Assembly: GCF_029961765.1 (NCBI RefSeq)
Contig: NZ_CP124681.1
Location: 2,790,001 to 2,854,000 of the forward strand
Length of the DNA: 64,000 nucleotides
From: Nocardioides sp. QY071
GTDB taxonomy: Bacteria; Actinomycetota; Actinomycetes; Propionibacteriales; Nocardioidaceae
Direction: 5' to 3'
Positions 24,219-33,249 of this stretch are shown here, piece by piece. Position numbers and translations under genes: made by a program. Positions within the stretch are counted from its first letter, which is position 1; every line of letters begins with the position of its first letter. The notes under the pieces are model-generated. The model was not told the origin of the DNA and searched no databases. It saw only the letters and a list, made by a program, of their open reading frames with translations.

Positions 24219-25640
24219 ATGCGCAGGATCCTCGTGACAGTGACGGCGGCACTCGCCGCGCTCGGCGTCGTGCCGCCACCGCCCGCGCTCGCGGCCGCGC
24301 AGACGGTGGTGGTCAACGGCTACGCCTTCCCCCACGGCGTGCTGGAGTACGTCGCGGACCCGTGCCCCGGTGGCGTGCTCCGGGCGCCGTACGCCGCCTA
24401 CCGCCGCGACGACGTCCTCGGCGACCACGCGATCGGCCTCGCGTTCGGCGGGCAGAGCGGCGGCATGGCCGGCGTCGCCGTGTGGGTGGCGGAGCCGAGC
24501 ACCCTGCTGGACGCGTCCCTCGCGACCTACCACCCGAGCGTCTCCCCCGGCTTCGCCCGCGACGGCCAGATCGTGATCAGGCTCTACCTCGATGAGGGGC
24601 CGGACCCGCTCTGGCTGGAGGGCCGCTACGACGTCTCAGGCCTGGGCGGCCGGCACGCGGGCGACGACGTCGCCGACATCGCGACGGACTGGTACTGGTC
24701 CGACGACGCGACGCTCGCCGACGAGGACCGCACGCTCGCGCAGGAGGCCGACGACTGGGGGTCACCCGGGCGGGCCCGGATCGCCTTCGAGCTCGGCTGC
24801 CGCGGCCGCGACTTCTTCTTCGACGACCTCCGCATCCGGACGACGACCGGCGCGACGACGTACGACTTCGAGGGCGTGCCGTCCCAGGCCTTCATCTCGG
24901 CGGCACCGACCCACCACAGCAGCGACCTCGAGCGAGGGATCACCCGCCTGGACCTCGTCAAGGGACAGGACCACTACCTGCTGGCCGACGCCAAGACACC
25001 CGGTGACGGCGTGTGGTCGCCCGGGTACGTCCCGGGAACGGCGACCCTGTGGGCACGCCCGTGGGGTGCTCCCGACTTCTCCCCCGTCGCGAGCGGCGGC
25101 TTCGGGACCGACACCTACGCCCAGTTCCACGTCCAGCCGGACCGCCAGACCGAGTACCAGGTCCGCACGAGCGGCGACGACACCTTCGAGGCCAGCACGT
25201 CCGCGACCCTGCTGGTCACCGTGGCGCGGCAGGTCGACGCCCGCGCGCCCGCCACCCGGGTCCGGCAGGGTCAGCCGATCCGGGTCAAGGGCCGGGTCGC
25301 GCCGGGTGACGCCGGCCTCCGGGTGACGCTCCAGCGCAAGGTGGGCAAGCACTGGCGCACCGTCGACCGGGCCAGGACGCGGGCCAACGGCAGGTTCGCG
25401 CTGCGGGTGAGGGCGAGCAACACCGGGCGGTGGACGGTCCGGGTCGCCGTGGCCGCCGCGAAGGGCAACGGGGCCAGCGTCACGCCCGGCACCCGGATCC
25501 GGGTGCTGCCACGTCCCCTGCCGCAGCCCCAGCCGGTCCCGCAGCCCGTCTACGTCCCCGTGCCCGTCACGCACGTCCCCACCGACGCACCGAAGGGCAC
25601 CGTGCCCCCGTCGGCCCACCACCGGCTCACCCCGCACTAG
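24219..25640 (+). CDS. Secreted protein with Ig-like and proline-rich C-terminus
   Basis: 473 residues. A signal peptide ends near PPPALAAAQT (about 27). Residues 30-230 are an unassigned beta-rich domain (YAFPHGVLEYVADPCPGG, FFFDDLRIRTTTGATTYDF); 250-320 look like a fibronectin-like strand set; 330-430 carry the pattern RVRQGQPIRVKGRVAPGDAG, VTLQRKVGKHWRTV and GRFALRVRAS, seen in cell-surface Ig-like repeats of actinobacteria. The last 45 residues are rich in Pro and His. Start ATG is supported by GGGGGCG upstream. Likely acts outside the cell; no catalytic motif seen. Confidence 0.78.
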   Translation: MRRILVTVTAALAALGVVPPPPALAAAQTVVVNGYAFPHGVLEYVADPCPGGVLRAPYAAYRRDDVLGDHAIGLAFGGQSGGMAGVAVWVAEPSTLLDASLATYHPSVSPGFARDGQIVIRLYLDEGPDPLWLEGRYDVSGLGGRHAGDDVADIATDWYWSDDATLADEDRTLAQEADDWGSPGRARIAFELGCRGRDFFFDDLRIRTTTGATTYDFEGVPSQAFISAAPTHHSSDLERGITRLDLVKGQDHYLLADAKTPGDGVWSPGYVPGTATLWARPWGAPDFSPVASGGFGTDTYAQFHVQPDRQTEYQVRTSGDDTFEASTSATLLVTVARQVDARAPATRVRQGQPIRVKGRVAPGDAGLRVTLQRKVGKHWRTVDRARTRANGRFALRVRASNTGRWTVRVAVAAAKGNGASVTPGTRIRVLPRPLPQPQPVPQPVYVPVPVTHVPTDAPKGTVPPSAHHRLTPH

Positions 25641-25648
25641 CGCTCTCC

Positions 25649-25654
25649 TAGCAT
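25649..25654 (+). promoter_or_regulatory. Leaderless -10 element of def
   Basis: TAGCAT, six bases before ATG 25661. Confidence 0.55.
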
Positions 25655-25660
25655 GGGCCC

Positions 25661-26266
25661 ATGCCCGAGGACCTCGACGACACGACCCCGGAGGCCGTGC
25701 TGGCGCCGTACGGACCGCTGCCCCGCAACGGGCGGGTCCGCCCGATGACCCGCTGGGGCACGCCGGTCATGCACCGCCCCCAGGCCCGGGTCGAGGTCTA
25801 CGACGCCGCCCTCACCGCGCTGGCCGCCGACATGGTCGCGAGCATGTACGCCGCCGACGGGGTCGGCCTGGCCGCCTGCCAGATCGGCGAGGACGTCGCG
25901 ATGTTCGTCTTCGACTGCCCCGACGCCGAGGGCACGCGGGTCGTCGGGGTCGTGTGCAACCCGGTCCTGGTCGAGCCCGAGGGCGTGTCCCGGCGCCTCG
26001 ACGACAGCCCCGAGGGCTGCCTGTCGTACCCCGGCGCGTTCGTCGACTGCGCCCGGCCGGACTACGCGGTGGTCGAGGGCACCGGTCTCGACGGCGCCCC
26101 GGTGCGCTTCGAGGGCGACGGTCTGCTCGCCAAGTGCCTGCAGCACGAGACCGACCACACCCTCGGCACCGTGTTCGGCGACCGGATCTCGGCGAAGGCG
26201 ATGAAGAAGCTGCGCAAGCAGCACGACGCCGCGGCCGAGGACTACCCGCCGGAGTGGCCCACCTGA
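25661..26266 (+). CDS. def: Peptide deformylase
   Basis: 201-residue Fe/Zn hydrolase that removes the N-formyl group from new proteins. All three motifs are present: GVGLAACQIG (69-76), EGCLSYPG with metal ligand Cys120, and QHETDH with ligands His162 and His166 and catalytic Glu163. The usual second motif residues are intact, so the enzyme should be active. It is a stand-alone gene without fmt; a short acidic N-terminal extension (1-20) precedes the family core. Many actinobacteria carry two or more deformylases, so it may not be the only one. Confidence 0.94.
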   Translation: MPEDLDDTTPEAVLAPYGPLPRNGRVRPMTRWGTPVMHRPQARVEVYDAALTALAADMVASMYAADGVGLAACQIGEDVAMFVFDCPDAEGTRVVGVVCNPVLVEPEGVSRRLDDSPEGCLSYPGAFVDCARPDYAVVEGTGLDGAPVRFEGDGLLAKCLQHETDHTLGTVFGDRISAKAMKKLRKQHDAAAEDYPPEWPT

Positions 26267-26278
26267 GCCGTGGGGCAC

Positions 26279-26284
26279 TAGCGT
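26279..26284 (+). promoter_or_regulatory. Leaderless -10 element of the esterase gene
   Basis: TAGCGT, six bases before ATG 26291, within the 24-bp gap after def. Confidence 0.55.
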
Positions 26285-26290
26285 CAGGCC

Positions 26291-27208
26291 ATGCCCGTCG
26301 ACCCGTCCCTGGCCGGTCTCCTCATGGCGATCGAGGCCGGCACCCCCATGTCCGAGCTGTCCCCCGCCGAGGCCCGCACCGTGTTCCGCGCCCTGACCGT
26401 GGGCGGACGGCCGCCCGAGAGCCTGGCGCCCGTCGGCTCGATCGCCGAGGACGAGGTGGCCGGTGGCGCCGGTCCGCTGCGCGCGCGGGTCTACCGTCCC
26501 GAGGGTGACGGCCCGGTGCCGACCGTGGTGCTCTTCCACGGCGGCGGCTGGGTGGTCGGCGACCTCGACACGCACGCCGCGATGGCCCGCTCGATCTGTG
26601 CCGGCACCGGCTCCGTCGTCGTCGCCGTCGACTACCGCCTCGGGCCCGAGGCCCGCTTCCCCGCAGCCGCCGAGGACGCGATCGCCGCGGTCCGCGACGT
26701 CCAGGCGCGCATCGGCGAGTACGGCGGCAGCGAGGTCCTCGCCCTCGCCGGCGACTCCGCGGGCGGCAACCTGTGCGCGGTCGCGGCCCAGCACGTCCCC
26801 GGGATCGCGGCCCAGCTGCTCGTCTATCCCGCGACCGACGTGCTTGGCGACTACGTCTCGCGCAAGGAGAACGGGACCGGGTACTTCCTCGACGACGCGA
26901 CCATGGTCTGGTTCGTCGGCAACTACGTCGAGGCAGACACCGACCTCAGCGACCCACTGCTCTCCCCGCTGCGCGGCGACCTGACCGGGCAGCCGCCCGC
27001 GGTCGTTGTCACGGCGGAGTTCGACCCGCTGCGCGACGAGGGCATCGCGTACGCCGACGGGCTGGCCGCGGCCGGCGTACCCGTGCGCCAGACGACCTAC
27101 CCCGGGTTGATCCACGGCTTCTTCGACATGGGCCCGTGGTCGCCTGCCTGCCAGGCCGCGGCCGACGACACCGTCGCGCAGTTCGCGGAGCTGCTCCGCC
27201 AGGCCTGA
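26291..27208 (+). CDS. Alpha/beta hydrolase, hormone-sensitive-lipase (family IV) esterase
   Basis: 305 residues. HGGGWVVGD at 83-91 is the oxyanion HGGG loop of the HSL family, GDSAGGN carries nucleophile Ser156, EFDPLRDEG supplies the Asp and GLIHGFFD the catalytic His. Acts on short-chain acyl esters or similar carboxylic esters in the cytosol; no signal peptide. It has its own leaderless promoter despite following def closely, and ends three bases from the convergent carboxymuconolactone decarboxylase-like gene. Confidence 0.92.
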   Translation: MPVDPSLAGLLMAIEAGTPMSELSPAEARTVFRALTVGGRPPESLAPVGSIAEDEVAGGAGPLRARVYRPEGDGPVPTVVLFHGGGWVVGDLDTHAAMARSICAGTGSVVVAVDYRLGPEARFPAAAEDAIAAVRDVQARIGEYGGSEVLALAGDSAGGNLCAVAAQHVPGIAAQLLVYPATDVLGDYVSRKENGTGYFLDDATMVWFVGNYVEADTDLSDPLLSPLRGDLTGQPPAVVVTAEFDPLRDEGIAYADGLAAAGVPVRQTTYPGLIHGFFDMGPWSPACQAAADDTVAQFAELLRQA

Positions 27209-27211
27209 CGC

Positions 27212-27703
27212 TCAGGCCTGACCGGCGTGGCTCGGCAGGACGCACGCCGCGTCCAGGCCGAGCACCCGGTTGAGCCGACCGAACGCCAGCCACGACCCCA
27301 GGCACATCGACAGCTCGACGATCTCGCGGTCGGAGTAGTGCGTGCGCATCCGCTGCCAGAAGCCGTCGTCGATGCCATGGTGGTCGAGGGCGTAGCGCTC
27401 GGCGTACTCCGCCGCCAGGCGGGTGCGGTCGTCGAAGTCGCGCGTGGTGCGCCAGTCCTGGACGGCCCGGTCGAAGGTGCCCTCGACCCTCTGTCCGTCG
27501 CGCTCGGTGCGCCAGTCCTGGCAGAACAGGCAGCCGTTGACCTGCGCGATCCGCAGCCGGGCCGCCTCGAACTCGCGCAGGCCGAGCGTGCTGTGCTCGT
27601 AGACGCTCATCGCGAGCGTGGACGCGGCGGGGCCGATGCCCGGCACCAGCTCGCCCCACACGTAGGTGATCGGGTCCTTGCCGTCGGGGATCTCGAGGAA
27701 CAT
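27212..27703 (-). CDS. Carboxymuconolactone-decarboxylase/AhpD-like protein
   Basis: 163 residues with the AhpD/CMD core: LREFEAARLRIAQVNGCLFC with the CxxC pair Cys58-Cys61, then a helical bundle and a second alignment block (REIVELSMCLGSWLAFGRLN). In AhpD the CxxC is redox active as a peroxidase or reductase; in true decarboxylases it is absent, so a thiol-redox role is more likely. ATG 27703 overlaps the stop of the upstream reductase gene (TGATG), implying a shared pathway. Confidence 0.83.
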   Translation of the reverse strand: MFLEIPDGKDPITYVWGELVPGIGPAASTLAMSVYEHSTLGLREFEAARLRIAQVNGCLFCQDWRTERDGQRVEGTFDRAVQDWRTTRDFDDRTRLAAEYAERYALDHHGIDDGFWQRMRTHYSDREIVELSMCLGSWLAFGRLNRVLGLDAACVLPSHAGQA

Positions 27704-28818
27704 CAGGCCTCCTCGCCGATCGTGCGCAGGTACGTCGACGGCACGAGCGGCACGTCGAGGCCGTCGTACAGGCCCGGCGTGGCGGTGCGCAGCCACGGGA
27801 TCGCGTTGACCAGCCGGTTGGCGGCGGTGGCGTTGCCGCCGGCGGCGCGGTTGCCGCCCTCGTCGGTGGCCTCGACGTTGATCTCGATGCGCGGGCGGCC
27901 CTCGATGATCACCCGGTGGGCGCCGTCGCCGCCGTCGGGCGGCATCGGCCAGTCCGTGGCGCAGGCCGCCGCGATCCGGGTGACGTGCTCGACGACGATC
28001 TTCGGCTCGCCACCGACGATGCCCTGCACCTCGAACCTCAGCCCGCCCTGGGTGCCGGCCTCGAAGTCACCGAGGGCGGTGGTCGCGGACGCGTCGAGCG
28101 CCCGCCGCTCCACCGTCTCGCGCAGCTCGTCCACCTCGACGCCCAGCGCCCGGGCTATCAGCCGGATCTGCCCGCCCCAGACCATCGAGGGGATCCCCTC
28201 GGCCACCATCGGCGGCTCGTAGTCCATCGGCTGGCCCATGCCGACGATGTAGCGGACCGAGTCCTCGGCGTCGTACGTCGAGTAGTCGAAGATCTCCTGG
28301 CAGCGCACCTGCTCGATCTCCGAGGCCAGGCCGCTGACGAGCGCGGGCAGCAGGTCGTTGCCCCAGCCCGGGTCGATGCCGCTGACGAACAGCGCGCTGC
28401 CGCCGTCGGCGCAGGCCTTGCTGAGAGGGTCGGTCAGCTCGGCGGGCGCGCTGCGGTGGTCGTAGAGCGCGTAGACCGAGGGCGTCACGACCACGGCGCC
28501 GTTCGCCAGCGCTCGCGCGATGTCGACGACAGCCTCGTCGGGCCGCAGCTCGCCGGACGCCGTGTAGGCGACCGCGCCGCCGCCGTCGAGGGTCGCCAGG
28601 GCCGCATCGACGTCGGCGGTCGCTCGGACGCCCAGGGTGCGCCCCAGCTCGGCGAGGTCGCCGGCGTCGCGCCCGACCTTCGCCGGGTCGCTGACGATCA
28701 CCCCTGCCAGGCTCAGCCCAGGGTGCGCCGCGACCGCCCGGATGGACGCGCGGCCCATGTTGCCGGTGCACCAGACGACCACCGGGACCGCTTGGTAGAA
28801 CGTGTTCTCATCCGCCAT
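27703..28818 (-). CDS. DapB-like NAD(P)H-dependent reductase
   Basis: 371 residues with an N-terminal dinucleotide fold (VPVVVWCTGNMGRASIRAVA) and a DapB-like core (LAGVIVSDPAKVGRDAGDLA, GAVVVTPSVYALYDH, SGIDPGWGNDLLPALVSGL). It belongs to the dihydrodipicolinate-reductase-like family that includes 2,4-diaminopentanoate dehydrogenase and many actinobacterial members of unknown substrate; it is not the lysine-pathway DapB, which is about 250 residues. TAGTGT lies seven bases before ATG 28818. Operon with the CMD-like gene. Confidence 0.82.
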   Translation of the reverse strand: MADENTFYQAVPVVVWCTGNMGRASIRAVAAHPGLSLAGVIVSDPAKVGRDAGDLAELGRTLGVRATADVDAALATLDGGGAVAYTASGELRPDEAVVDIARALANGAVVVTPSVYALYDHRSAPAELTDPLSKACADGGSALFVSGIDPGWGNDLLPALVSGLASEIEQVRCQEIFDYSTYDAEDSVRYIVGMGQPMDYEPPMVAEGIPSMVWGGQIRLIARALGVEVDELRETVERRALDASATTALGDFEAGTQGGLRFEVQGIVGGEPKIVVEHVTRIAAACATDWPMPPDGGDGAHRVIIEGRPRIEINVEATDEGGNRAAGGNATAANRLVNAIPWLRTATPGLYDGLDVPLVPSTYLRTIGEEA

Positions 28819-28825
28819 GGACGGG

Positions 28826-28831
28826 ACACTA
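28826..28831 (-). promoter_or_regulatory. Leaderless -10 element of the DapB-like/CMD operon
   Basis: TAGTGT on the minus strand, seven bases before ATG 28818. Confidence 0.5.
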
Positions 28832-28898
28832 GGCGGCCCGGAGCGCGAGCGGTAGTGCGACAGCGTGTCAGTTTTTGAGAGATCTTCACGAACTCGAC

Positions 28899-28912
28899 GA
28901 TCCCGCGGGATC
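28899..28912 (-). terminator. Short palindrome after the aldehyde dehydrogenase gene
   Basis: Perfect palindrome GATCCCGCGGGATC two bases past the stop codon at 28915. It could fold as a 5-bp stem with a CGCG loop; weak as a terminator on its own. Confidence 0.3.
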
Positions 28913-28914
28913 CG

Positions 28915-30303
28915 TCAGAAGGGATAGCGCTCGATCTCCGCCTGCATCGTGACCCACTGCAGGTGACAGAAGGTGTCCAGGTTCGCCTCGGCGCCGCCGA
29001 AGTGCCCGCCGCTGCCCGAGGCCTTGATGCCGCCGAACGGGATGACGGCCTCGTCGTCGACCGTCTGGTCGTTGATGTGGACCATGCCCGACTCCAGCCG
29101 CGCACTGAGCTCGAAGCCACGCATCGCGTCGCCGGTGAGCACGCCGACCGAGAGCCCGTAGGGGTCGTCGTTGACGAGCGCGACCGCCTCCTCGACGTCG
29201 TCGTAGGCGATGACCGGGGCGACCGGGCCGAAGATCTCTTCGCGCGCGGCCGGGTGGTCGGGCCGGACGTCGGCGAGCACCGTCGGGCGGTAGAACAGCC
29301 CGTCGTAGGTGCCGCCCGCGGCGAGTCGGGCGCCGGCCGCGACGGTGTCGGTGACCAGCCCGTGCACCTTGTCACGCTGGCCGGCGTCGATGAGCGGGCC
29401 GAGCGCGACGTCGCCGGCGAACGGGTCGCCGACGCTCAGCGCCCCGGCCTTCGCGGCCAGCAGATCGGCGTACTCGTCGGCCAAGGCCCGGGGCACCAGG
29501 TGGCGACCGGTGGTCATGCAGATCTGGCCCTGGTGCAGGAACGACCCCCAGGCCCCGGCGGAGGCGGCTCGGTCGAGGTCGGCGTCGGGCAGCACGAGCA
29601 GGGCGTTGTTGCCACCGAGCTCGAGATGGACCTTCTTGAACATCGGCGCCGCCGTCGCCGCGATGGCGCGTCCCGCGGCCGTCGAGCCGGTGAAGCTCAG
29701 GCAGGGCACGTCCGGGTGGGCGACCAGCCGCTGTCCGGCCTCCGCTCCGCCGGGCAGCACCTGCAGGACGTCGTCCGGCAGCCCGGCCTCGTGCAGGATC
29801 TCGGCGAGGGCGACACCGCCGGCGACCGCGGTACGCGGGTCGGGCTTGAGGACGACGGCGTTGCCCAGCGCGAGCGCCGGGGCCACCGAGCGCATGGACA
29901 GGATCGCCGGGAAGTTGAACGGCGAGATGACGCCGACCACGCCGACGGGCACGTGCCGGGCGAGCGACATCCGGGGTCGGGTCGAGCGGAGCATCCGGCC
30001 GTACGGCGCCGACGCCGTCGCCGCAGCCTCACGCAGCTCCGAGACGACCAGCCCGTGCTCGAAGGCGGCCTTGCCCGGCGCGGAGCCGGCCTCGCGCTGC
30101 AGCCACGGGACCAGCCGCTCGGGTTCGGCCTCGGCGATCGCGGCCGCCCGGAGCAGGACCGCGGCCCTCCGGTCGTACGGCAGGTCGGCCCAGGCCCGCT
30201 GCGCGAGCCGGGCCCGCGCGACCGCCTGGTCGACGTCGGCGGCGAACGCCTCCTCGAGCGAGGCGAGCACCTCGCCGGTGGACTTGTCGGTGACGTCGAT
30301 CAT
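28915..30303 (-). CDS. Aldehyde dehydrogenase, benzaldehyde-dehydrogenase type
   Basis: 462-residue NAD(P)-dependent dehydrogenase. Signatures: VISPFNFPAILSMRSVAPAL, LSFTGSTAAGRAI, catalytic Glu in HLELGGNNALLVLP, catalytic Cys in HQGQICMTTGRHL, and EEIFGPVAPVI. The spacing of these and the GGHFGGAEANLDTF ending are those of benzaldehyde/vanillin dehydrogenases. It is the last gene of an operon with benzoylformate decarboxylase and an aromatic acid transporter, so it should oxidise the benzaldehyde made by the decarboxylase to benzoate. ATGA overlap with the transporter gene. Confidence 0.92.
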   Translation of the reverse strand: MIDVTDKSTGEVLASLEEAFAADVDQAVARARLAQRAWADLPYDRRAAVLLRAAAIAEAEPERLVPWLQREAGSAPGKAAFEHGLVVSELREAAATASAPYGRMLRSTRPRMSLARHVPVGVVGVISPFNFPAILSMRSVAPALALGNAVVLKPDPRTAVAGGVALAEILHEAGLPDDVLQVLPGGAEAGQRLVAHPDVPCLSFTGSTAAGRAIAATAAPMFKKVHLELGGNNALLVLPDADLDRAASAGAWGSFLHQGQICMTTGRHLVPRALADEYADLLAAKAGALSVGDPFAGDVALGPLIDAGQRDKVHGLVTDTVAAGARLAAGGTYDGLFYRPTVLADVRPDHPAAREEIFGPVAPVIAYDDVEEAVALVNDDPYGLSVGVLTGDAMRGFELSARLESGMVHINDQTVDDEAVIPFGGIKASGSGGHFGGAEANLDTFCHLQWVTMQAEIERYPF

Positions 30304-31547
30304 GCGGAGACCTCCTGGGTCGGGACGGGAGTGGTAGTGCGTTCGAACCGCTGCGGGATCACCACGATGGCGACCGCGGCGAGGACGGCGACGAACGCGA
30401 AGACGTAGAACCCCCACGGGTAGGCCAGGTCGGCGGTGACCAGGGCGCCGGTGATCGCGGGGCCGACGATCGAGCCCAGTCGTCCGACACCGGAGGCCAG
30501 GCCGAGGGCCGTGCCGCGCAGGTGCGGCGGGTAGTAGCGGGTGATCCACGCGTAGACGAGCACCTGGGCGCTGAAGACGAAGACCCCGGTCAGGAACACC
30601 GCGCCGTTGAGCACGAGGGTCGGCAGGTGCACGCTCAGCACGGCCAGCAGCACGGCGGCGGCGGCGAACCACCCCAGTGTGCTGCGCCGGATGCCCCGGG
30701 CGTCTCCGACGATGCCGGCCAGCACGAGTCCCGCGATGCCGCCGAGGTTGAGGAGCAGCAGCAGGGTCAGCGAGGCAGCGATCTCGTAGCCCGCCTCGCG
30801 CATGATCGTCGGCAGCCAGCTGTTGAGGCCGTAGACCAGCAGCAGACCCATGAAGCAGGCGGCCCAGGTGGCCAGGCTGGCGGTGCGGTACGGCGACCGC
30901 AGGATCTCCGAGGCGCGCGGCGCCGGCACCGCCGACTCCCCCTGGCCGGTGGTGGCACCGCGGCGAGCCAGGGCAACGACGTTGGTCTCGGGGAGCTTGA
31001 GCCACATCAGCGGCAGGATGACGAGCCCGGCGACGCCGCCGATCACGAACAGCAGGTGCCACTGCGGCACGACGGCCAGCGCGACGAGCGCGGTCAACAC
31101 CGCGCCCACGTGGTAGCCGGTCATGGTCAGCGTGGTGGCGCGAGCCCGCTGGGTCTCCGGGGTCGCCTCGCTCATCATCGTGAGCGCGGCGGGCATGCAG
31201 GCGCCGAGGCCGAGTCCGGCGACGAGGCGCAGCGCGCCGAAGGTCTCGGGGTTCGTCGCGAGCGGAACGGCGAGGGTGAACACCGAGAACAGCGCGATCG
31301 AGGCGAGGATGCAGCGGCGCCGGCCCCACCGGTCCGAGAGCGGGCCGACCAGTATGGCGCCGACCATGATCCCGACCAGGGAGATCGTGGTGACGAAGGT
31401 GGCCGAGGCCTTGTCCATGCCGACGTGTCCGCCGTCGAGGATGGTCGGCAACGCGGCGCTGAGGGCGACGATGTCGAAGCCCTCGAGGGTGACGGTCGCC
31501 CAGCAGAGGGCGCGGACCCAGGTCTGGGTCCGGTCGGGTGCGGTCAT
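30300..31547 (-). CDS. MFS transporter, aromatic acid:H+ symporter type
   Basis: 415 residues and 12 predicted membrane segments. GPLSDRWGRRRCI in loop 2-3 is the MFS motif, and LEGFDIVALSAALPTI near the start is the AAHS (PcaK/BenK) signature with the conserved Asp in segment 1. The second half repeats it with GIVGDARGIRR. It should import an aromatic acid such as benzoylformate or mandelate. It lies between the decarboxylase (14-bp gap) and the dehydrogenase (ATGA overlap), which supports that cargo. Confidence 0.9.
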   Translation of the reverse strand: MTAPDRTQTWVRALCWATVTLEGFDIVALSAALPTILDGGHVGMDKASATFVTTISLVGIMVGAILVGPLSDRWGRRRCILASIALFSVFTLAVPLATNPETFGALRLVAGLGLGACMPAALTMMSEATPETQRARATTLTMTGYHVGAVLTALVALAVVPQWHLLFVIGGVAGLVILPLMWLKLPETNVVALARRGATTGQGESAVPAPRASEILRSPYRTASLATWAACFMGLLLVYGLNSWLPTIMREAGYEIAASLTLLLLLNLGGIAGLVLAGIVGDARGIRRSTLGWFAAAAVLLAVLSVHLPTLVLNGAVFLTGVFVFSAQVLVYAWITRYYPPHLRGTALGLASGVGRLGSIVGPAITGALVTADLAYPWGFYVFAFVAVLAAVAIVVIPQRFERTTTPVPTQEVSA

Positions 31548-31561
31548 CGGTGCTCCTGGGA

Positions 31562-33160
31562 TCAGTGCGGCGTGGTGAGGGTGGTGTCGACCTGGATCAG
31601 CCGGGGTCCGTCGGGCTCCCGGGCGAGCTCGCACTCGAGGGCGGCGACGTCCTTGACCCGGGTGCCGGGCACGCCGTACCCCTCGGCGACGGGGACCAGG
31701 TCGAGGTCGGGGATGTCGAGGCCGGGGACGTCGGGGGTGCCGAGCAGTCCCGCGAACCAGCGCAGCGCGCCATAGGTGCCGTTGCGCAGGATCACGATCG
31801 TGAGCGGCAGCCTCAGCTGGGCCGCCGTCCACAATGCGGTGATGCCGTAGTTGGCCGAGCCGTCGCCGATCACGCCGACCACCCGGCGCTCGGGGCGGGC
31901 GAGCGCGACGCCGACCGCAGCGGGCAGGCCGAAGCCGAGCCCGCCGGAGGCCGGCCAGTAGAAGCTGCCGGGGGCGCGCAGGTCCATCTGGGCCCAGAAG
32001 TCGGCACTCGTCGACGTGGACTCGACGACGTAGGCGGTGTCGGACGGCTGGGTGCGGCGCAGCGCCGCGAAGACCTCGGCGGGCTGCAGCCGGCCGGCCT
32101 CCCCCCGCGCCGGCTCCGGGCAGGCCACCCAGCGCCCGTCGTCGGGGCCGGCCTCGTCCGGGACGCCGAGGTGCTCGGCGAGCAGCGCGACGACGGCGGC
32201 GGGCTCGGCGAGAAGCGTGTCGCCGAAGGGCGCCCGGGCCGCGGCCGCGTCGTCGTCGGTGACCTGCACGAGCGCGGTCCCCTCGGGGAGGTAGGCCGCG
32301 GGCTCGTGCTGGTGGTAGCGGAACACCGGCGCTCCGAGCACCACGACCAGGTCGTGGCCGCTCAGCGCGTCGTGGATCGCGCGGATGCTGGCGGGGAGCA
32401 CGCCGCGGCACAGGCGGTGCCGGTTGGGGAACGGCAGCCGGTACGGCGACGGGGCCACCGCGACCGGCGCGTCGAGGTGCTCGGCGAGGCGGACCAGCAG
32501 GTCCATGGGGACCGTGCCGTCCAGGTCGGAGCCGAGCACGAGCAACGGCGAGCGGGCGTCGGCGAGCCGTGCGGCCAGGTCCTCGACGACGGCCCGGTCG
32601 GCGCCGTGGGCGCGGCGCACACGCCGGCCCACCACGAGCTCGGAGCCGGCGGGCGCCGGGCGCTCCCAGTCGTCGTACGGGACGGAGACGAAGGAGGGGC
32701 CGCGCCGGCCCGCGGTCGCGCTGTGGATCGCCTCGGCGAGCGTGCGCGGGACGTCGTCGGCGCTCAGCGGCTCAGCGGCGAAGCCGGTCAGCGGCCGGGT
32801 GAGCTGGGCGGCGTCGACGTTAGCGAGCATCACGTCCTGGCCCACGGTCGAGCGGACCTGCTGGCCGGCCAGGAGCAGCAGTGGCGAACGGGAGACGGCG
32901 GCGTTGCTCAGTCCACCCATCGCGTTGCCGGTGCCCGACGCGGCGTGCAGGCTCACCACGCCGAGGCCGCCGCCGGCCTGGGCGTAGCCGTCGGCCATGC
33001 CGATCGCCGCGCCCTCGTGGAGCGCCAGGACGTAGCGCACGCCCTCGGGCAGTCCGGCGAGGAACGGCAGCTCGTTGGAGCCGGGGTTCCCGAAGATCAT
33101 GGAGACCCCGGCCTGCCGGAGCAGGGCGTGGCTGTGGTCGCGGATCGTGGCGGTCGTCAC
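31562..33160 (-). CDS. mdlC: Benzoylformate decarboxylase
   Basis: 532-residue thiamine diphosphate enzyme that turns benzoylformate into benzaldehyde and CO2. FGNPGSNELPFL near residue 23 is the benzoylformate-decarboxylase start, LHEGAAIGMADGYAQ holds His48 and the cofactor-activating Glu49, GPSFVSVPYDDW closes the first domain, and GDGSANYGITALWTAA is the diphosphate/Mg motif. GTG 33160 is used because it precedes the conserved start and has TACGGT five bases upstream; a further upstream GTG would add 19 residues without homology. It heads the aromatic operon. Confidence 0.88.
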   Translation of the reverse strand: MTTATIRDHSHALLRQAGVSMIFGNPGSNELPFLAGLPEGVRYVLALHEGAAIGMADGYAQAGGGLGVVSLHAASGTGNAMGGLSNAAVSRSPLLLLAGQQVRSTVGQDVMLANVDAAQLTRPLTGFAAEPLSADDVPRTLAEAIHSATAGRRGPSFVSVPYDDWERPAPAGSELVVGRRVRRAHGADRAVVEDLAARLADARSPLLVLGSDLDGTVPMDLLVRLAEHLDAPVAVAPSPYRLPFPNRHRLCRGVLPASIRAIHDALSGHDLVVVLGAPVFRYHQHEPAAYLPEGTALVQVTDDDAAAARAPFGDTLLAEPAAVVALLAEHLGVPDEAGPDDGRWVACPEPARGEAGRLQPAEVFAALRRTQPSDTAYVVESTSTSADFWAQMDLRAPGSFYWPASGGLGFGLPAAVGVALARPERRVVGVIGDGSANYGITALWTAAQLRLPLTIVILRNGTYGALRWFAGLLGTPDVPGLDIPDLDLVPVAEGYGVPGTRVKDVAALECELAREPDGPRLIQVDTTLTTPH

Positions 33161-33249
33161 ACGGGACCGTAGGGTCGCGTCCTCATCGATGACCAATAGA
33201 ATCGGCGGTGACGCCACATCGACGGGATCGATATCCAGAGGAGGCCGGA
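33161..33249. promoter_or_regulatory. Divergent control region of the benzoylformate operon and its LysR gene
   Basis: 89 bp between the two starts. It holds TACGGT (minus, 33166-33171) five bases before mdlC, a 10-bp palindrome TCATCGATGA at 33183-33192, a second ATCGAT-centred site GGATCGATATCC near 33225, and AGGAGG before the LysR start. Paired ATCGAT sites about 40 bp apart suit LysR binding. Confidence 0.5.

Noticed and set aside
28899..28912. Palindrome GATCCCGCGGGATC as a regulator site for the DapB-like operon
   Set aside because: It lies about 70 bases before the -10 and directly behind the dehydrogenase stop; a weak 3' hairpin is the simpler reading.
31562..33160. Acetolactate synthase as identity of the thiamine diphosphate enzyme
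   Set aside because: The FGNPGSNELPFL start, the LHEGAAIGMADGYAQ site and the dehydrogenase and aromatic transporter neighbours fit benzoylformate decarboxylase better; no regulatory subunit gene is near.
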